Below are positions 34,908 through 42,783 of a DNA stretch of 64,000 nt, piece after piece. Under the pieces are notes generated by a model. That model worked only from the letters and a program-made list of their open reading frames with translations. It ran no database searches and was not told where the DNA came from. Source of the DNA: Ruminococcus sp. GTDB taxonomy: Bacteria > Bacillota > Clostridia > Oscillospirales > Ruminococcaceae. The stretch is taken from NCBI RefSeq assembly GCF_017464355.1, contig NZ_JAFUAG010000011.1, positions 1 through 64,000 on the forward strand. The letters are read 5' to 3'. The position numbers and the translations under genes were made by a program. Numbering within the stretch: position 1 is the stretch's first letter; every line of letters starts with the position of its first letter.

Positions 34908-34969
34908 CTTCTTGTATGCGGGCATATGGCCCGTTGGGTGTAAATCTGGAATATCAAAGGAGTATGGTT

Positions 34970-36931
34970 ATGAACGGAGGTATCTCTAAAAAGATCATCG
35001 CAGGGTTCGTCGCTATGGGCGCTGTCATCATCGCCCTCATAGTCGCCCTGGTGGTCACTAATCTCGGCAAAGGCAGCAAGGCCGAAAAAGATGTCGATTC
35101 TAAATCAAAAACCGTTTCCTCTCAGGCCGATAATGAAAGCAAGCCCGATGAGGACAAGGACGATGAGTCAGAAGAAGGCTCTCAGGAAGAAGACCCCGAA
35201 GAGGAGGAAGAGGAAGACTCCGAGCCCGAGGAAGACTCTGAACCCGAGGAGGAAGAAGACGACTCCGACGATGACGCAGCCGACACCAAGGCCGAAGGCT
35301 ATGTCTTCACCTGGTCCTCAGGCAACGGCTGGGAAGACGGCGATAAGCAGATGTGCGGCCTCGAAATGGGCATCACCAATAACTCAGATGAAGTTGTCAA
35401 CGGCTGGAAGCTTGAGCTTGAAGTGGAAGACCTCAAGTCCTGCGACGGCTGGAACGGTACCTTCAAGGTAAAGGGCAACACCCTTACTATCACCAATGCC
35501 GATTACAACGGCGATATCTCCAAGGGCGGCAGCGTTAACTGCGGCTGCAACATCGGTACAGGCAGCAAGCTGAATATAAAATCAGCCAAGCTCAACGGTA
35601 CCGAGTGTACTATTATAAAGGGAAAAGTCAGCCAGAACAACAATAACAACGATGACCAGAACAAGAAAAAGGACGTCGATGTGGACAAGCTGCTCAAACG
35701 CACCAAAAATGCCGAGCAGGGCGATGACTGGCTGCATACCGACGGCAACAAGATACTCGACAAGGACGGCAAACAGGTCTGGCTGACGGGTGTCAACTGG
35801 TTCGGTTACAACACAGGCACAAATACCTTTGACGGCCTTTGGAACAGCGAGCTGGAGCCCTCTGTTAAGGCTATTGCAGACCACGGCTTTAATCTTATAA
35901 GAGTTCCCATGAGCGCCGAGCTGATAAATCAGTGGGCTGACGGTGATTATCCCCAGTCCAACTACAACAATGCCTACAACGAAGAACTCAACTCCATGAA
36001 TTCACTGGAGATATTCGATTATTTCCTTAAACTGGCAGAAGAAAACGGCATGAAAGTAATGCCCGATATCCATTCCGCCGAGACCGATGCCGCAGGCCAC
36101 AACGCAAACCTGTGGTATACCGACAGGGTCAGCGCCAAGGAATATTACGCTGCCCTTGAATGGATGGCTGACCGTTACAAGGATAACGACACTATCATCG
36201 CCTTTGACCTGAAAAACGAGCCCCACGGCAAACCCAACGAGGGCGACAAGGCAGCTGTCTGGAACGACAGCAAGTCTGACAACAACTGGAAGTATGTGGC
36301 AGAAACTGCCGCCAAGAAAGTTCTTGCCAAGAACCCCAATGTTCTTATAATGGTAGAGGGTATCGAGATATATCCCAAAAACACCAAGAAAAATTCCGAC
36401 TACAGCTCTCAGGATAACGGCGACTACTACTTCAACTGGTGGGGCGGCAACCTCCGCGGTGTCAAGGACTACCCCATAGACCTGGGCGAATATCAGGACA
36501 AGCTGGTGTACTCTCCCCACGACTACGGCCCCACTGTTTATCAGCAGCCCTGGTTCGAGGGTGACTACGACTTCGACAGCCTGATGAAAGACTGCTGGCA
36601 GGATAACTGGTTCTATATCCACAAGAACAAGACAGCTCCCCTGCTCATCGGCGAATGGGGCGGCTTCATGACCGAGCCCAACATCACCTGGATGACCTAT
36701 ATGCGCAAGCTGATAAAGGATAACCACCTCAACCACACCTTCTGGTGCTTCAATGCCAATTCGGGCGACACAGGCGGACTTGTCCTGGACGACTTCAAAA
36801 CCTGGGACGATGAAAAGTATGATTTCGTCAAGGAAGTCCTCTGGCAGGAGGACGGGAAGTTCGTCGGCCTTGACCATAAGATAGCCCTGGGCGAAAACGG
36901 CATCTCCCTTTCAAAAGCCAAGGGCCTGTAA
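34970..36931 (+). CDS. Membrane-anchored CBM2-GH5 endoglucanase
   Basis: A 653-residue cellulase. One N-terminal hydrophobic helix (about 8-30) without a lipobox or clear cleavage site suggests a membrane anchor. Next come an extremely acidic linker (about 40-105, runs of Asp/Glu with SEPEEDSEPEE), a CBM2-like cellulose-binding module (about 108-215, with NGWKLELEVED and ITNADYNGDISKGGSVNCG), an Asn-rich linker and a GH5 catalytic domain (about 255-640). The acid/base Glu is in FDLKNEPHG and the nucleophile Glu in LLIGEWGGFM. No dockerin is present, so it is not a cellulosome subunit. The ATG at 34970 follows AAAGGAG; an ATG at 34964 is possible. Confidence 0.92.
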   Translation: MNGGISKKIIAGFVAMGAVIIALIVALVVTNLGKGSKAEKDVDSKSKTVSSQADNESKPDEDKDDESEEGSQEEDPEEEEEEDSEPEEDSEPEEEEDDSDDDAADTKAEGYVFTWSSGNGWEDGDKQMCGLEMGITNNSDEVVNGWKLELEVEDLKSCDGWNGTFKVKGNTLTITNADYNGDISKGGSVNCGCNIGTGSKLNIKSAKLNGTECTIIKGKVSQNNNNNDDQNKKKDVDVDKLLKRTKNAEQGDDWLHTDGNKILDKDGKQVWLTGVNWFGYNTGTNTFDGLWNSELEPSVKAIADHGFNLIRVPMSAELINQWADGDYPQSNYNNAYNEELNSMNSLEIFDYFLKLAEENGMKVMPDIHSAETDAAGHNANLWYTDRVSAKEYYAALEWMADRYKDNDTIIAFDLKNEPHGKPNEGDKAAVWNDSKSDNNWKYVAETAAKKVLAKNPNVLIMVEGIEIYPKNTKKNSDYSSQDNGDYYFNWWGGNLRGVKDYPIDLGEYQDKLVYSPHDYGPTVYQQPWFEGDYDFDSLMKDCWQDNWFYIHKNKTAPLLIGEWGGFMTEPNITWMTYMRKLIKDNHLNHTFWCFNANSGDTGGLVLDDFKTWDDEKYDFVKEVLWQEDGKFVGLDHKIALGENGISLSKAKGL

Positions 36932-36940
36932 AGCATTTTA

Positions 36941-36971
36941 CGCGGGCTGCACTGCGCAGCCCGCGTTTTTT
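36941..36971 (+). terminator. Intrinsic terminator after the cellulase gene
   Basis: CGCGGGCTGC (36941-36950) and GCAGCCCGCG (36956-36965) form a perfect stem followed by TTTTTT. Confidence 0.92.
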
Positions 36972-37086
36972 CGCCCTTATCTCATTTGATTTTTGTACAA
37001 TATCTTCAATAGTTTTCAAAATCTTGAAAAAGCTGACAGCGTATTTTACAAAGCTGCACTTCCTGAAATTTTTTTTGAAAAAACCC

Positions 37087-37115
37087 TTGACAAACGAGGG
37101 GAGATAGTGTATAAT
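37087..37115 (+). promoter_or_regulatory. Promoter of the five-tRNA cluster
   Basis: TTGACA (37087-37092), 17-base spacer, TATAAT (37110-37115). A perfect consensus 45 bases before the first tRNA. Confidence 0.9.
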
Positions 37116-37160
37116 AGATACTGTTGTGAGGGACAAGTGAGTACTTCACAGAAAGAACAT

Positions 37161-37233
37161 GGGGGTTTAGCTCAGCTGGGAGAGCATCTGCCTTACAAGC
37201 AGAGGGTCACAGGTTCGAGCCCTGTAGTCCCCA
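37161..37233 (+). tRNA. tRNA-Val (TAC)
   Basis: A 73-base cloverleaf. The acceptor GGGGGTT pairs with AGTCCCC using two wobble pairs. The anticodon loop CTTACAA reads TAC, and the T-loop is TTCGAGC. CCA is not encoded. Confidence 0.95.
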
Positions 37234-37283
37234 TCAGTCAGTAAAGTGTGCAGAGTAATATCTGCACACGATCTTTCTGACAC

Positions 37284-37357
37284 GGCCCGGTAGTTCAGTT
37301 GGTTAGAACGCCGCCCTGTCACGGCGGAGGTCGTGAGTTCGAGTCTCATCCGGGTCG
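37284..37357 (+). tRNA. tRNA-Asp (GTC)
   Basis: A 74-base cloverleaf. The acceptor GGCCCGG pairs with CCGGGTC, the discriminator is G, and the anticodon loop CTGTCAC reads GTC. CCA is not encoded. Confidence 0.95.
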
Positions 37358-37366
37358 CTTACATAT

Positions 37367-37442
37367 GCTTCTGTAGCTCAGTCGGTAGAGCAGGGGACTG
37401 AAAATCCCCGTGTCGGTGGTTCAATTCCACTCGGAAGCACCA
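37367..37442 (+). tRNA. tRNA-Phe (GAA)
   Basis: The acceptor GCTTCTG pairs with CGGAAGC, the anticodon loop CTGAAAA reads GAA, and the T-loop is TTCAATT. The terminal CCA is encoded. Confidence 0.95.
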
Positions 37443-37447
37443 TTTTT

Positions 37448-37520
37448 GCGGATTTAGCTCATCTGGTAGAGCGCCACCTTGCCAAGGTGGAGGTAGCGAG
37501 TTCGAGCCTCGTAATCCGCT
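37448..37520 (+). tRNA. tRNA-Gly (GCC)
   Basis: The acceptor GCGGATT pairs with AATCCGC, the discriminator is T, and the anticodon loop TTGCCAA reads GCC. CCA is not encoded. It is nearly identical to the tRNA at 37672. Confidence 0.95.
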
Positions 37521-37671
37521 CTCATCGCCCTGATACTTTGTGTCGGGGCGAATTTACAATGCGGGTTTATTTCAACGTCAGAATGCCTTTCTTCCTGAGA
37601 GGAGATACTTGTTTAACTCAAGTGACCCGCTCCAACGATGTGCCGACAGATGGTTCGGCACATTTTAATAT
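37521..37671 (+). other. Spacer between the two Gly tRNAs
   Basis: These 151 bases hold no tRNA. A hairpin TGTGCCGA / TCGGCACA (37639-37646 and 37655-37662) followed by TTTT lies near the end and could be a weak terminator or processing site. No convincing coding sequence was seen. Confidence 0.5.
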
Positions 37672-37744
37672 GCGGATTTAGCTCATCCGGTAGAGCGCCA
37701 CCTTCCCAAGGTGGATGTGGCGAGTTCGAGTCTCGTAATCCGCT
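37672..37744 (+). tRNA. tRNA-Gly (CCC)
   Basis: Same acceptor and overall sequence as the Gly(GCC) tRNA at 37448, with the anticodon loop TTCCCAA reading CCC and a few changes in the D and variable regions. CCA is not encoded. It probably arose by duplication. Confidence 0.94.
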
Positions 37745-37750
37745 TGCAGA

Positions 37751-37781
37751 AAGCACTCCTTGAAAGAGGGGTGCTTTTTTT
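37751..37781 (+). terminator. Intrinsic terminator of the tRNA cluster
   Basis: AAGCACTCCT (37751-37760) pairs with AGGGGTGCTT (37767-37776), followed by TTTTT. Confidence 0.85.
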
Positions 37782-37815
37782 GCGTAAAAAAGCACCGCCA
37801 CAGCAGTGCTGTATA

Positions 37816-38244
37816 TTATTTTTCTATGATGTTCCTGCTGCCGCACCTGGGGCATACCAGCATTTGCCTGCCGCGGCCCTCATAGGGTACCAGCTCCTGC
37901 CCGCAGCTGCATCGGTAGACCTTCCTGCTGCCCAGCACATTGGCCTGCTGCTCAGCCTTGCGGGATCGCTTGCCGTCATTCCCGTTCTTCCCCGTCACCC
38001 TGTTAAGCCAGTTGGTGAAGCGCAGGTTCTCATTTTCACGCCTGCGTATGTCCTTTGAAAATACACGGCTTAAGTTCAGCAGCATACCAAACAGCGCCAT
38101 GGCTACCACCGCCCCCGAATCGATGTGGGGCACTCTCCAAAGCACCGTGTAGCCCAGTACGGCCGCCAGCACGCATATCCCCGTTATCACAAAAAACAGC
38201 CTGTCAAAGCCGTAATAGTCCTTCATGAATTTTGGCTTTTTCAT
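37816..38244 (-). CDS. Two-helix membrane protein with C-terminal zinc ribbon
   Basis: A 142-residue protein. Two hydrophobic segments (about 14-36 and 42-60) are followed by a basic linker (about 62-100) and a zinc ribbon, YRCSCGQELV ... LVCPRCGSRN, giving a CxC and a CxxC pair. The linker and ribbon should be cytosolic. AAGGAGAAATTT precedes the ATG. It is a single-gene unit converging on the tRNA cluster. Such small ribbon-membrane proteins are common in Clostridia and have no known function. Confidence 0.8.
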   Translation of the reverse strand: MKKPKFMKDYYGFDRLFFVITGICVLAAVLGYTVLWRVPHIDSGAVVAMALFGMLLNLSRVFSKDIRRRENENLRFTNWLNRVTGKNGNDGKRSRKAEQQANVLGSRKVYRCSCGQELVPYEGRGRQMLVCPRCGSRNIIEK

Positions 38245-38410
38245 AAATTTCTCCTTGCCCTTTTGTACTATATGTCATATATTCAAACATTCTACCATAT
38301 TAATATTGAATTAATTTATATTTCTGATTAACATTTAAATAAAATTTCCTCTCAGAATGCCCCGCTTTTATCTATTTGTAAAAAAATGTCCCACGCAGTC
38401 GAAAATAACC

Positions 38411-38439
38411 TTGACAATCAGGGGAATGTTTGTTATGAT
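38411..38439 (+). promoter_or_regulatory. Promoter of the CorC/HlyC gene
   Basis: TTGACA (38411-38416), 17-base spacer, TATGAT (38434-38439). Confidence 0.8.
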
Positions 38440-38509
38440 ATATAATAGTGAATTATACAAGTGTGAACTTTTTTGTACCAAACAAACGAAGAAAGGAAAT
38501 TGATGATCG

Positions 38510-39826
38510 ATGGACGTTCCCGAACAAGGGTGCATAGGTGCGGCGGCGCTGGTGCTTTGCGGTCTGCTGACAGCATTTTTTTATGCCTGCGAGTGTGCCG
38601 CTATCGAAACAGGCGAGCCAAGACTAAAAAAGCTGGCGGAAACAGATAAGCGGGCTGCTGCCCTGCAAAAACTCACCGACAGCCAGAGCAGATTTCTCGA
38701 CCTTAACCTTACCGCCCGCGCAGCGCTCATAGCTTTGCAGACAGCCTGCGCTTTCATGTGGTTCTTCCCTCCGCTGAAAAATTTCCTTTCAGACCTTACG
38801 GGCGGCGCAGCGCTGGCAGGGGGCATTCTGTCAGCGGTCATCATATTGCTGCTGCTGACCCTCTGGATAAGCACCATCTGTATCGGCGTACCAAAAAAGC
38901 TCTGCACTACAGGCAAAGCAGGGGAAGGCTTTCTGCTTAAGTCCGCAGGCATTTACCGCTGCTGGCTCACGCTTTTTATCCCCCTTGAAGCTGTCAGTAG
39001 TCTGCTCACAAAGGCTCTCCTCCGCCTTTTCGGCGTGAAGGACCTGAGCGCAGGCGAAGCCGTCACCGAGGAAGAGATACTCATGATGGTGGACGCAGGC
39101 AACGAGTCGGGCGGTATCGAGGAAAGTCAGGCGGAGATGATAAGCAATATCTTCGAGTTCGATGATACAGAGATAGGCGAGGTCATGACCCACCGCACCG
39201 AAATGGCTGCCATTGAGGAAAATGCCCCTATCCGTGAAGCGGTGGAGCTTGCCATAGAAAGCGGCTTCTCCCGCATACCCGTGTATAAGGACAGCATAGA
39301 TGATATACAAGGTGTCATCTACGCCAAGGACCTGCTTACCCTGGTGTTCCACGAGAGCGCCGAGGACAGGACAGTCAAGGATTTCATGCGTGAGGTCGTA
39401 TATACCCCCGCCAGCCGCAAGTGTGGCGAGCTTTTTAAAGAGCTTACCGGGCGCAAGGTGCAGATGGCCGTGGCTATAGATGAATACGGCGGCACCGCAG
39501 GTGTGGTCACGCTGGAAGACCTTATAGAAACTATCGTCGGCAATATAGAAGATGAATACGACGACGAAACAGAGGAAATAACTAAGATATCCGACGGGGT
39601 ATTTGAAATGGAAGGCAATGCCGATTATGAAGACGCCATGGAGGCGCTGGGCAAGGAGCCCGAGGAGGACTCCCCTTTCGAGACCATAGGCGCTATGGTC
39701 ATAGAACTGCTGGGGCATATACCCGATGACGGCGAGCGCCCCACAGTAAAATGGGAAAACGTTAAATTCAGTGTAATTGAGGCAGAGGACAGAAAAATAG
39801 GAAGGATCCGTGCAGAGCTTTGCTGA
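38510..39826 (+). CDS. HlyC/CorC family (CNNM-type) transporter-associated protein
   Basis: A 438-residue membrane protein of the CNNM/CorC group. The DUF21 membrane domain (about 8-190, several helices) is followed by a CBS pair (about 215-335, with VMTHRTEMAAIEENAPI and IQGVIYAKDLLTL) and the C-terminal CorC_HlyC domain (about 345-435, with FEMEGNADYEDAMEAL). MAVAIDEYGGTAGVVTLED at the end of the second CBS is diagnostic. Members are linked to magnesium or cobalt efflux and to metal homeostasis. The ribosome site AAAGGA is somewhat far (12 bases) from this ATG. The transglutaminase-like gene follows after 35 bases. Confidence 0.93.
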   Translation: MDVPEQGCIGAAALVLCGLLTAFFYACECAAIETGEPRLKKLAETDKRAAALQKLTDSQSRFLDLNLTARAALIALQTACAFMWFFPPLKNFLSDLTGGAALAGGILSAVIILLLLTLWISTICIGVPKKLCTTGKAGEGFLLKSAGIYRCWLTLFIPLEAVSSLLTKALLRLFGVKDLSAGEAVTEEEILMMVDAGNESGGIEESQAEMISNIFEFDDTEIGEVMTHRTEMAAIEENAPIREAVELAIESGFSRIPVYKDSIDDIQGVIYAKDLLTLVFHESAEDRTVKDFMREVVYTPASRKCGELFKELTGRKVQMAVAIDEYGGTAGVVTLEDLIETIVGNIEDEYDDETEEITKISDGVFEMEGNADYEDAMEALGKEPEEDSPFETIGAMVIELLGHIPDDGERPTVKWENVKFSVIEAEDRKIGRIRAELC

Positions 39827-39861
39827 TGTGGTGAGCAGAGCGCACAAGGGAGTGGTTTCTT

Positions 39862-41175
39862 TTGGCTAAGAAGTTAGGTGCAGCTTTAATGGCGCTTGCG
39901 CTGCTTTTGGCGGCGGCAGGCGGCGGTTACTATGCCTATAAGGCGCTTGAAAAAGACAGAACACTGGTGTCAAGCTCCGATGAGGGCACCGTGGTAACAC
40001 GTAAAAGCAAGGTCGTCGTGCCCAGCGGCGGCAGTGAGATAGTGGTGGAGGAAGATGTCTCCGCCGAGGACGAGGCGGAGATCCCCATAAGCGACGAAGA
40101 AGCCGCCGAGGTAGAGCTTCCCTTTGCAGTTGATTATTTCGCTGATGACCTTACCCCTGACGAGCAGATAATATGCCGCCAGATATATAAAGGTATGGTC
40201 GGGCGTGAAGAAAAAATAAATATCAAAAAAGATGTTATCGATTCCGAGGACGTCTGCCAGCTCATCGTCATGATAGTAACAGGCTCCCCCGAGATAGATT
40301 ATGTCGACTCAGATTATTCCGTACAGGTAGATGCCAACGGCTGCGCTTCCGCAATTTTCATGAACTATACCCGCAGCGCCGAGGACTCCGAGATGCGCCG
40401 TACACTGACCCAGCAGGCCATTGACCGCATCTGTGCCGAGATAACGCCTAACTGGACGGATTTCCAGAAATTCAAGCTGGTACACGATGCATTGGTGAAT
40501 AACTGCGTCTACTACGAGGCCGACAGCGACTGCTATACGGCCTACGGCTGCCTTGTAGGCGGAAATGCCGTCTGCGAGGGCTATTCAAAGGCGCTCATGC
40601 TGCTGTGTGACAGGGTGGATATCAACTGCCTGCCCGTTATAGGCCAGGGCCTTAACGAGGACGGCACCTCTCAGGGACATATCTGGAACAAGGTCATGCT
40701 CAACGGCCATTGGTATTCCACCGATGTAACCTGGGACGACCCCGTGTTCGACAGCGCCGAGAATTACCTGAGATATGACTACTTCTCCGTGACCGATGAG
40801 GAAATGGAGCGCAACCATATCGAAGATGAGAACAAGTATATTGCCGAGCCTGAGTGTACCTCCACCGAGCTTGACTACTACAGATACTACGGCTATTATG
40901 CCGAAAGCGCCGACGATGCCGAGCTGGCCTTCAGCCGTGCCATAAGGGACGCTATGGCGGGCGGCGAAGAGTACGCCAGGATAAAATGTGCCGACAGACA
41001 AGCCTTCGATGATACCCTTGACTGGGTCTTCGGTGACGGCGCAGGCAATACCGCCCTCTTCGAGATGATAAAGGACGGCGCCGAAAAGCATAAGGAATAC
41101 GGCTATGACGAAACAGGCTACTCCGTCATAAATAATGCCATTACCTATAATATCTCTATCAGACTCAGGAAATGA
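39862..41175 (+). CDS. Secreted transglutaminase-like (cysteine protease fold) protein
   Basis: A 437-residue extracytoplasmic protein. An N-terminal hydrophobic helix (about 5-25) acts as signal or anchor. An acidic region (about 45-95) precedes the transglutaminase core, where the triad is visible: Cys in AVCEGYSKALMLLC near 238, His in GHIWNKVMLNGHWY near 274, and Asp in STDVTWDDPV near 290. The C-terminal 110 residues are Tyr- and Ala-rich without a recognised domain. The start is TTG, 7-9 bases after AAGGGAG. Bacterial members act as peptidases or cross-linkers at the cell surface. It probably shares a transcript with the CorC/HlyC gene. Confidence 0.85.
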   Translation: MAKKLGAALMALALLLAAAGGGYYAYKALEKDRTLVSSSDEGTVVTRKSKVVVPSGGSEIVVEEDVSAEDEAEIPISDEEAAEVELPFAVDYFADDLTPDEQIICRQIYKGMVGREEKINIKKDVIDSEDVCQLIVMIVTGSPEIDYVDSDYSVQVDANGCASAIFMNYTRSAEDSEMRRTLTQQAIDRICAEITPNWTDFQKFKLVHDALVNNCVYYEADSDCYTAYGCLVGGNAVCEGYSKALMLLCDRVDINCLPVIGQGLNEDGTSQGHIWNKVMLNGHWYSTDVTWDDPVFDSAENYLRYDYFSVTDEEMERNHIEDENKYIAEPECTSTELDYYRYYGYYAESADDAELAFSRAIRDAMAGGEEYARIKCADRQAFDDTLDWVFGDGAGNTALFEMIKDGAEKHKEYGYDETGYSVINNAITYNISIRLRK

Positions 41176-41220
41176 CCCTTAGTAAATTTGTCCGAAAAAG
41201 TGAAAAGTTAGTGAACATGG

Positions 41221-41249
41221 TTGAAATTTCGGGACAGATGTGGTATAAT
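41221..41249 (+). promoter_or_regulatory. Promoter of the 41320 gene
   Basis: TTGAAA (41221-41226), 17-base spacer, TATAAT (41244-41249), with TGTGG just before the -10 box. Confidence 0.75.
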
Positions 41250-41319
41250 AAAATGTAACTTGAATTTTAGTCTATAACTGCCGCTTTACGGCATAGATAA
41301 GCGAAAGGAATGTTGACAA

Positions 41320-42495
41320 ATGAGTTCTGTTTCCACAAGCAGAAAGTCGAGCGCGGGAAAGAACGTACTGGTGTTCTTCATCGTGTTCATAATATTGGAG
41401 ATGCTGATAATCTTCGGCATAGGCAAGGTCTTCAAGAATAAGGACGTTACCCCGAGTATAATGGGCTACAGCCTGTTCATGACCAAGGAAGACCTGGTGC
41501 AGAACGGCTCCGACGGCGCAGTGGTAGCTGTTCCGAAGAACGTTCTGGTCATCGCCTCCGACGGCCTGCCCGATCCCAAGAGCAAGATAGGCTGCGCAAT
41601 ACTCTGTGAAAAGGTCGAGGGTGTAGGCGCAGGCGTGTTCTGGCTGGCAGATATGAATTCCGAAGAAGGCAAAAACGGCGTTGATTATACCGTCACCAAC
41701 GGCACCCAGGGCTATGTTATCCACAGCAATCAGATAGTCGGTGTGTGCGCAAGCTACTTCGTTACCGCAGGTAAGGTCATAAGCTTCGTCACCCAGAAGT
41801 TCGGCATGATCTGCTGTGCAGTAGTTCCCCTGTTCCTGCTGGTTCTGATAGAACTGATAATCGCTATCGCAACTCATTCAAGCGGCGACGACGATGAGGA
41901 CGACGATGAGGACGATGAGGACGAGGAAGAAGAGAAGAGCGTTGAGCTTGATGACTTCCTCTTCGGCGGACAGAATGAGGGCGAGCAGATAGCTAAGCGC
42001 AGAAAGAAGAAGCCTCTGTTTGAAGAGGAAGATGAAGATGAGGACGAGGAAGACGATTCAGATTTCAGACCTCAGCCCAAGAAGAAAACGAACCCACTCG
42101 ATGAGTTTGATGCTCCCGTAAGCAAGAAGAAGCCCGCCCCCGTTCAGGAGGACGACTTCGATTTCCAGCCCAAGAGAAATGCAGCACCTCAGCCCGCTGC
42201 AGCTGCTCCCGTACAGGAAGAAGCTCCCGCAGCAACAGGCAGCCTGAGACTTCAGGACGATGAGGTCATGAGTAAGTACTACGAAAAGGCTTCCCAGCTG
42301 GTAGACGGTACTCCTGCAGCCGAGGAAACTCCTGCTCCCGCAGAAAGACCCGCAAGACGTCCCGACGGCGCAAGAAGACCCCGCAGAAGAAGACCTGCAG
42401 GCGCAGGCACAAAGGTATCTTCCGATACCTCACTGGAAGATCTGATGAAGCTCATGGAAGAAGAGCAGAACAAGCTCAAGAACCAGATGAAGTAA
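41320..42495 (+). CDS. Membrane protein with signal-peptidase-like N-terminal half and acidic cytosolic tail
   Basis: A 391-residue protein. A helix at about 15-35, an extracellular domain (about 40-165) and a second helix (about 166-190) give the layout of SipW-type S26 signal peptidases, and the second helix region (MICCAVVPLFLLVLIELII, residues near 168-186) resembles theirs. The catalytic SGSM motif is missing; GYSLFMTKEDL stands in its place, so activity is doubtful. The tail (about 195-391) is a long Asp/Glu run, then Lys/Pro/Ala-rich segments and a final predicted helix. It has its own promoter. The S26 relation is an inference from layout; function unknown. Confidence 0.5.
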   Translation: MSSVSTSRKSSAGKNVLVFFIVFIILEMLIIFGIGKVFKNKDVTPSIMGYSLFMTKEDLVQNGSDGAVVAVPKNVLVIASDGLPDPKSKIGCAILCEKVEGVGAGVFWLADMNSEEGKNGVDYTVTNGTQGYVIHSNQIVGVCASYFVTAGKVISFVTQKFGMICCAVVPLFLLVLIELIIAIATHSSGDDDEDDDEDDEDEEEEKSVELDDFLFGGQNEGEQIAKRRKKKPLFEEEDEDEDEEDDSDFRPQPKKKTNPLDEFDAPVSKKKPAPVQEDDFDFQPKRNAAPQPAAAAPVQEEAPAATGSLRLQDDEVMSKYYEKASQLVDGTPAAEETPAPAERPARRPDGARRPRRRRPAGAGTKVSSDTSLEDLMKLMEEEQNKLKNQMK

Positions 42496-42506
42496 TAAAC
42501 CACAAA

Positions 42507-42538
42507 GCACATCTGCAAACCGCAGATGTGCCTTTTTT
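42507..42538. terminator. Intrinsic terminator (GCACATCTGC stem)
   Basis: Arms 42507-42516 and 42522-42531 form a perfect 10-bp stem followed by TTTTTT. It shares the stem core with the terminators at 11709 and 31142. Confidence 0.9.
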
Positions 42539-42607
42539 ATGCCTCGGTATTGTCGCACAGCCCTCTCATAAGCCCCGTCCATAGCCGCCTGCACAGCCCC
42601 TAAAGCA

Positions 42608-42640
42608 AAAGAAAGCCGCCCACAGCAGGCGGCTTTCTTT
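42608..42640. terminator. Intrinsic terminator, 13-bp stem
   Basis: AAAGAAAGCCGCC (42608-42620) and its exact complement (42628-42640) flank a 7-base loop. It lies between convergent genes and could work in either direction. Confidence 0.75.
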
Positions 42641-42679
42641 GTACTGACTTGTCCCTCAAAAACTCCCCATAAAACCAGA

Positions 42680-42704
42680 AAAACCGAGGCAAGACCTCGG
42701 TTTT
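42680..42704. terminator. Bidirectional terminator before the solute-binding protein gene end
   Basis: AAAACCGAGG (42680-42689) and CCTCGGTTTT (42695-42704) around a 5-base loop. It is the third stacked hairpin in this convergent gap and is placed to stop the minus-strand gene. Confidence 0.8.
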
Positions 42705-42783
42705 CCGGTAGGGTAAAAATGAAGGATATTTTTCGCATCAATTGCTTGCACACGATCAATGCGGAATATCTGGAAAGCTTAAA

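Noticed and set aside
37161-37744. tRNA cluster as attachment site of an integrated element
   Set aside because: No integrase gene or direct repeat of a tRNA end was found nearby; the flanking genes look chromosomal.
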